Below are positions 62,612-64,000 of a DNA stretch of 64,000 nt, piece by piece; the first letter of the stretch is position 1; each line of letters starts with the position of its first letter. A program made the translations under genes and the position numbers. The stretch covers positions 124,001-188,000 of the forward strand of contig CATLBH010000001.1 in NCBI GenBank assembly GCA_949878745.1, read 5' to 3'. The notes below the pieces were generated by a model. It saw nothing but the letters and a program-made list of their open reading frames with translations, was not told where the DNA came from and ran no database searches. Origin of the DNA: an uncultured Ruminiclostridium sp. GTDB taxonomy: Bacteria > Bacillota > Clostridia > Oscillospirales > Ruminococcaceae.

Positions 62612-63307
62612 TTACGTATTTTCAATCGGTTCCGCCGTTTTGTCCTCCCGATAGGTTGCCGCCGCTTCGTCCAGCTCCGTCAGCAGCTTTCCGCACAGCG
62701 ATGTACCGTCTATGGATTTTTTGTAAACAAGACACATTCCTCCCGGAGAACCGTCGCTTCTTTGAAATCCGTACATTATCATAAAATCCCCGTAGTAATC
62801 GAATTTCGCCCGAAACAGCATATTCGGGTGCTCCGAGGGCTGAAGCCATATGGCGAACTTTGCCTTTCCGCATTCGAGATATTCTTTTACGGTACAGTAC
62901 ACCTCGTCGATATCCGGAGCCAGCATAAGATAGGGTCGGGACTCGTTCAGACCGAAGGGAAGGAACATATCGGTACAGTCGGGGTCGTAGAGATAAACGG
63001 CTTCTATTTCACCTGCGTTGGTTTTGCTCTCGACAAAATCCCCCGAAAGAGAAAAAGAGGCGCTGACCTTAAAATCCTTTCCCTTTTCATCATATAAATA
63101 CATTTCATAAGAACGTTTTATCAAGGGCTTTGCGGGGGAAAGAACGGAAACGGGATCGGAAGCCGAAACGGAAAGGCCGTCAATAACCGCGTTTACCTTC
63201 TCCCCTATCGCTTCGGTAACACGATTCACCGCTTCTTTCGCTTCCGGACCCGACGCCCTGTCTATCATTCTGTTTACCGCGTCGGAAAAGCTATCTATAA
63301 ATCCCAT
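62612..63307 (-). CDS. Protein of unknown function between nadD and yqeK
   Basis: 231 residues, no signal peptide or membrane helix. The N-terminus is an amphipathic helical region (MGFIDSFSDAVNRMIDRASG), followed by a beta-rich body with two cysteines and several aromatic residues (KSYEMYLYDEKGKDFK-like, EAVYLYDPDC). It begins 2 bp after the nadD stop and ends 17 bp before yqeK, so it is translated from the same mRNA. No family recognised. Its place in a conserved housekeeping operon is the only clue. Confidence 0.8.
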   Translation of the reverse strand: MGFIDSFSDAVNRMIDRASGPEAKEAVNRVTEAIGEKVNAVIDGLSVSASDPVSVLSPAKPLIKRSYEMYLYDEKGKDFKVSASFSLSGDFVESKTNAGEIEAVYLYDPDCTDMFLPFGLNESRPYLMLAPDIDEVYCTVKEYLECGKAKFAIWLQPSEHPNMLFRAKFDYYGDFMIMYGFQRSDGSPGGMCLVYKKSIDGTSLCGKLLTELDEAAATYREDKTAEPIENT

Positions 63308-63309
63308 TT

Positions 63310-63915
63310 TTATGGCTTGCCCCCCGTTTCCTGTCCGTACAAACAGTGCTCCTCAATATAATCGGAAACCGCGGGGGAAAGTAAGCCCTCGGCACCGTCC
63401 CCGCGCTGTAATTTTTCTCTTATTTCGGTGGAGGAAATGTTCGTTACGGGCAGGTTAAGAACCTTTATCCGTCCGAGCTCGGCGGCGTGTTCCAGCATAT
63501 CCGCGTAGCTGTCCTCTTCTCTGGCGGCCGCCACCACGGAACATTCCTTTAGAATGCTCTCGTATTTGTACCATTTTTCAAAGCCGAACAGCATATCCCC
63601 GCCGATTATCAAAAAAAACTTCGTATCCTTGGGATACGCGTCCTTAAGGCTTCTTATAAGATTGATGGTATACCCTTCGCCGTTCAGCTGTCTTTCCATA
63701 TCCGAAACGGTGTGGATTTTTTTGTTGAACACCGCTTTACACATATTAAGGCGATGTTCGTAATCGGTAAGGGGGGTGGGCTTGTGGGGGGAACGAAAGG
63801 TAGGAACGACGAGAAGCTCTTCAAGGCCAAGCCTTTCACAGCAAAGCGCCGCCAGCCGTTCATGTCCTACGTGAGGCGGATCAAAGGCTCCGCCGAAAAT
63901 TCCCACTCTTTTCAT
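63310..63915 (-). CDS. nadD: Nicotinate-nucleotide adenylyltransferase
   Basis: 201 residues from the ATG at 63915 (starts MKRVGIFGGAFDPPHVGH); an ATG at 63927 directly abuts the AAAGGA and is less likely. Nucleotidyltransferase motifs GGAFDPPHVGH and ISSTEIREKL are intact. Makes nicotinic acid adenine dinucleotide in NAD synthesis. Confidence 0.96.
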   Translation of the reverse strand: MKRVGIFGGAFDPPHVGHERLAALCCERLGLEELLVVPTFRSPHKPTPLTDYEHRLNMCKAVFNKKIHTVSDMERQLNGEGYTINLIRSLKDAYPKDTKFFLIIGGDMLFGFEKWYKYESILKECSVVAAAREEDSYADMLEHAAELGRIKVLNLPVTNISSTEIREKLQRGDGAEGLLSPAVSDYIEEHCLYGQETGGKP

Positions 63916-63961
63916 TTTGGTAATCATTCCTTTCTTTTTCGGATACTTAACTTGCCTTAAA

Positions 63962-64000
63962 TTACCTTCCCTTGCCCTTGCTAAATCCGCTTTTGCCTTT
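63962..64000 (-). CDS. C-terminal end of an upstream gene (partial)
   Basis: Twelve codons at the right edge read KGKSGFSKGKGR and stop (TAA at 63964-63962). The Gly/Lys/Ser-rich basic tail resembles the end of a ribosome-associated or RNA-binding protein. yhbY or obgE is often found upstream of nadD in Firmicutes, but this short stretch cannot prove either. Confidence 0.4.
   Translation of the reverse strand, partial: KGKSGFSKGKGR

Noticed and set aside
1..64000. tRNA, rRNA, CRISPR, prophage or insertion-sequence genes
   Set aside because: I looked through the gaps and coding set and saw none I could support; a covariance-model search for tRNAs would be decisive.

Overview
The window looks like chromosome from an anaerobic, moderate-GC Gram-positive of the class Clostridia, most likely a gut or rumen relative of Ruminococcus/Oscillospirales. 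This is inferred from AGGAGG-type ribosome binding sites, a ferredoxin-dependent 2-oxoacid oxidoreductase operon, a flavodiiron-rubredoxin fusion, an AgrC/AgrA-like kinase-regulator pair and Firmicute-style housekeeping clusters (der-plsY-gpsA, and nadD-yqeK-rsfS close to rpsU). No rRNA, tRNA, CRISPR, integrase or transposase gene was seen. Most genes read on the minus strand.

Layout. 1-3.1 kb: two tandem paralogous sugar-type solute-binding lipoproteins, the first cut by the window edge. 3.8-6.8 kb: a less GC-rich island with a lipoprotein and a VanRS/VncRS-like two-component system. 7-9.4 kb: a flavin-type oxidase, a CPBP protease and TetR and PadR regulators. 9.6-12 kb: leuS. 12.2-23.4 kb, plus strand: zinc-ribbon/TPM pair, Gfo/Idh oxidoreductase, nth, XRE-cupin regulator with acyl-CoA ligase, dprA, ABC exporter, ppa, maf. 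23.4-34.3 kb, minus strand: a large KPVIYLYP lipoprotein, a fucose/arabinose-type isomerase, a GH13 cyclomaltodextrinase, glycogen phosphorylase, two TrkA-type proteins and a metallo-beta-lactamase-fold protein with a broken metal motif. 34.6-40.2 kb: vor/kor 2-oxoacid:ferredoxin oxidoreductase (ferredoxin-alpha-beta-gamma, translationally coupled), a small P-loop kinase, a nucleoside phosphorylase and a MinD-like ATPase. 40.4-43.8 kb: flavodiiron-flavin reductase-rubredoxin fusion and class II galT. 43.9-47.7 kb: a TIGR04076 pseudogene, repeats, and an AgrC/AgrA-like pair whose kinase carries an RsiV-like (DUF3298) domain after the ATPase. 48-52.3 kb: der, plsY, gpsA and a hydrolase lipoprotein. 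52.9-56.3 kb: an ECF-like sigma factor with a ~350-residue extension, divergent from a large protein of unknown function. 56.4-64 kb: cell-wall deacetylase, M24 peptidase, aroQ, EndoIV-like protein, two small membrane protein paralogues, yqeG, rpsU, rsfS, yqeK, an unknown protein, nadD and a few codons of one more gene.

The most striking content is non-coding. Two families of dispersed palindromic elements occupy most larger intergenic gaps. Family A has terminal inverted repeats (full copies 104-229 bp) and includes a collapsed 26-bp copy sitting inside the TIGR04076 pseudogene. Family B is a two-hairpin element with a conserved hinge (TGCTTTGGGTG or its complement). In both families the arms differ between copies but remain complementary within each copy. 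Other periodic or structured DNA includes four exact 11-bp-spaced TTACAA boxes abutting a promoter, a ten-unit 10-bp array upstream of the oxidoreductase gene, a ~180-bp-arm inverted repeat at 52.3-52.9 kb and a nested palindrome with a duplicated 3'-flank at 37.7-38.1 kb.
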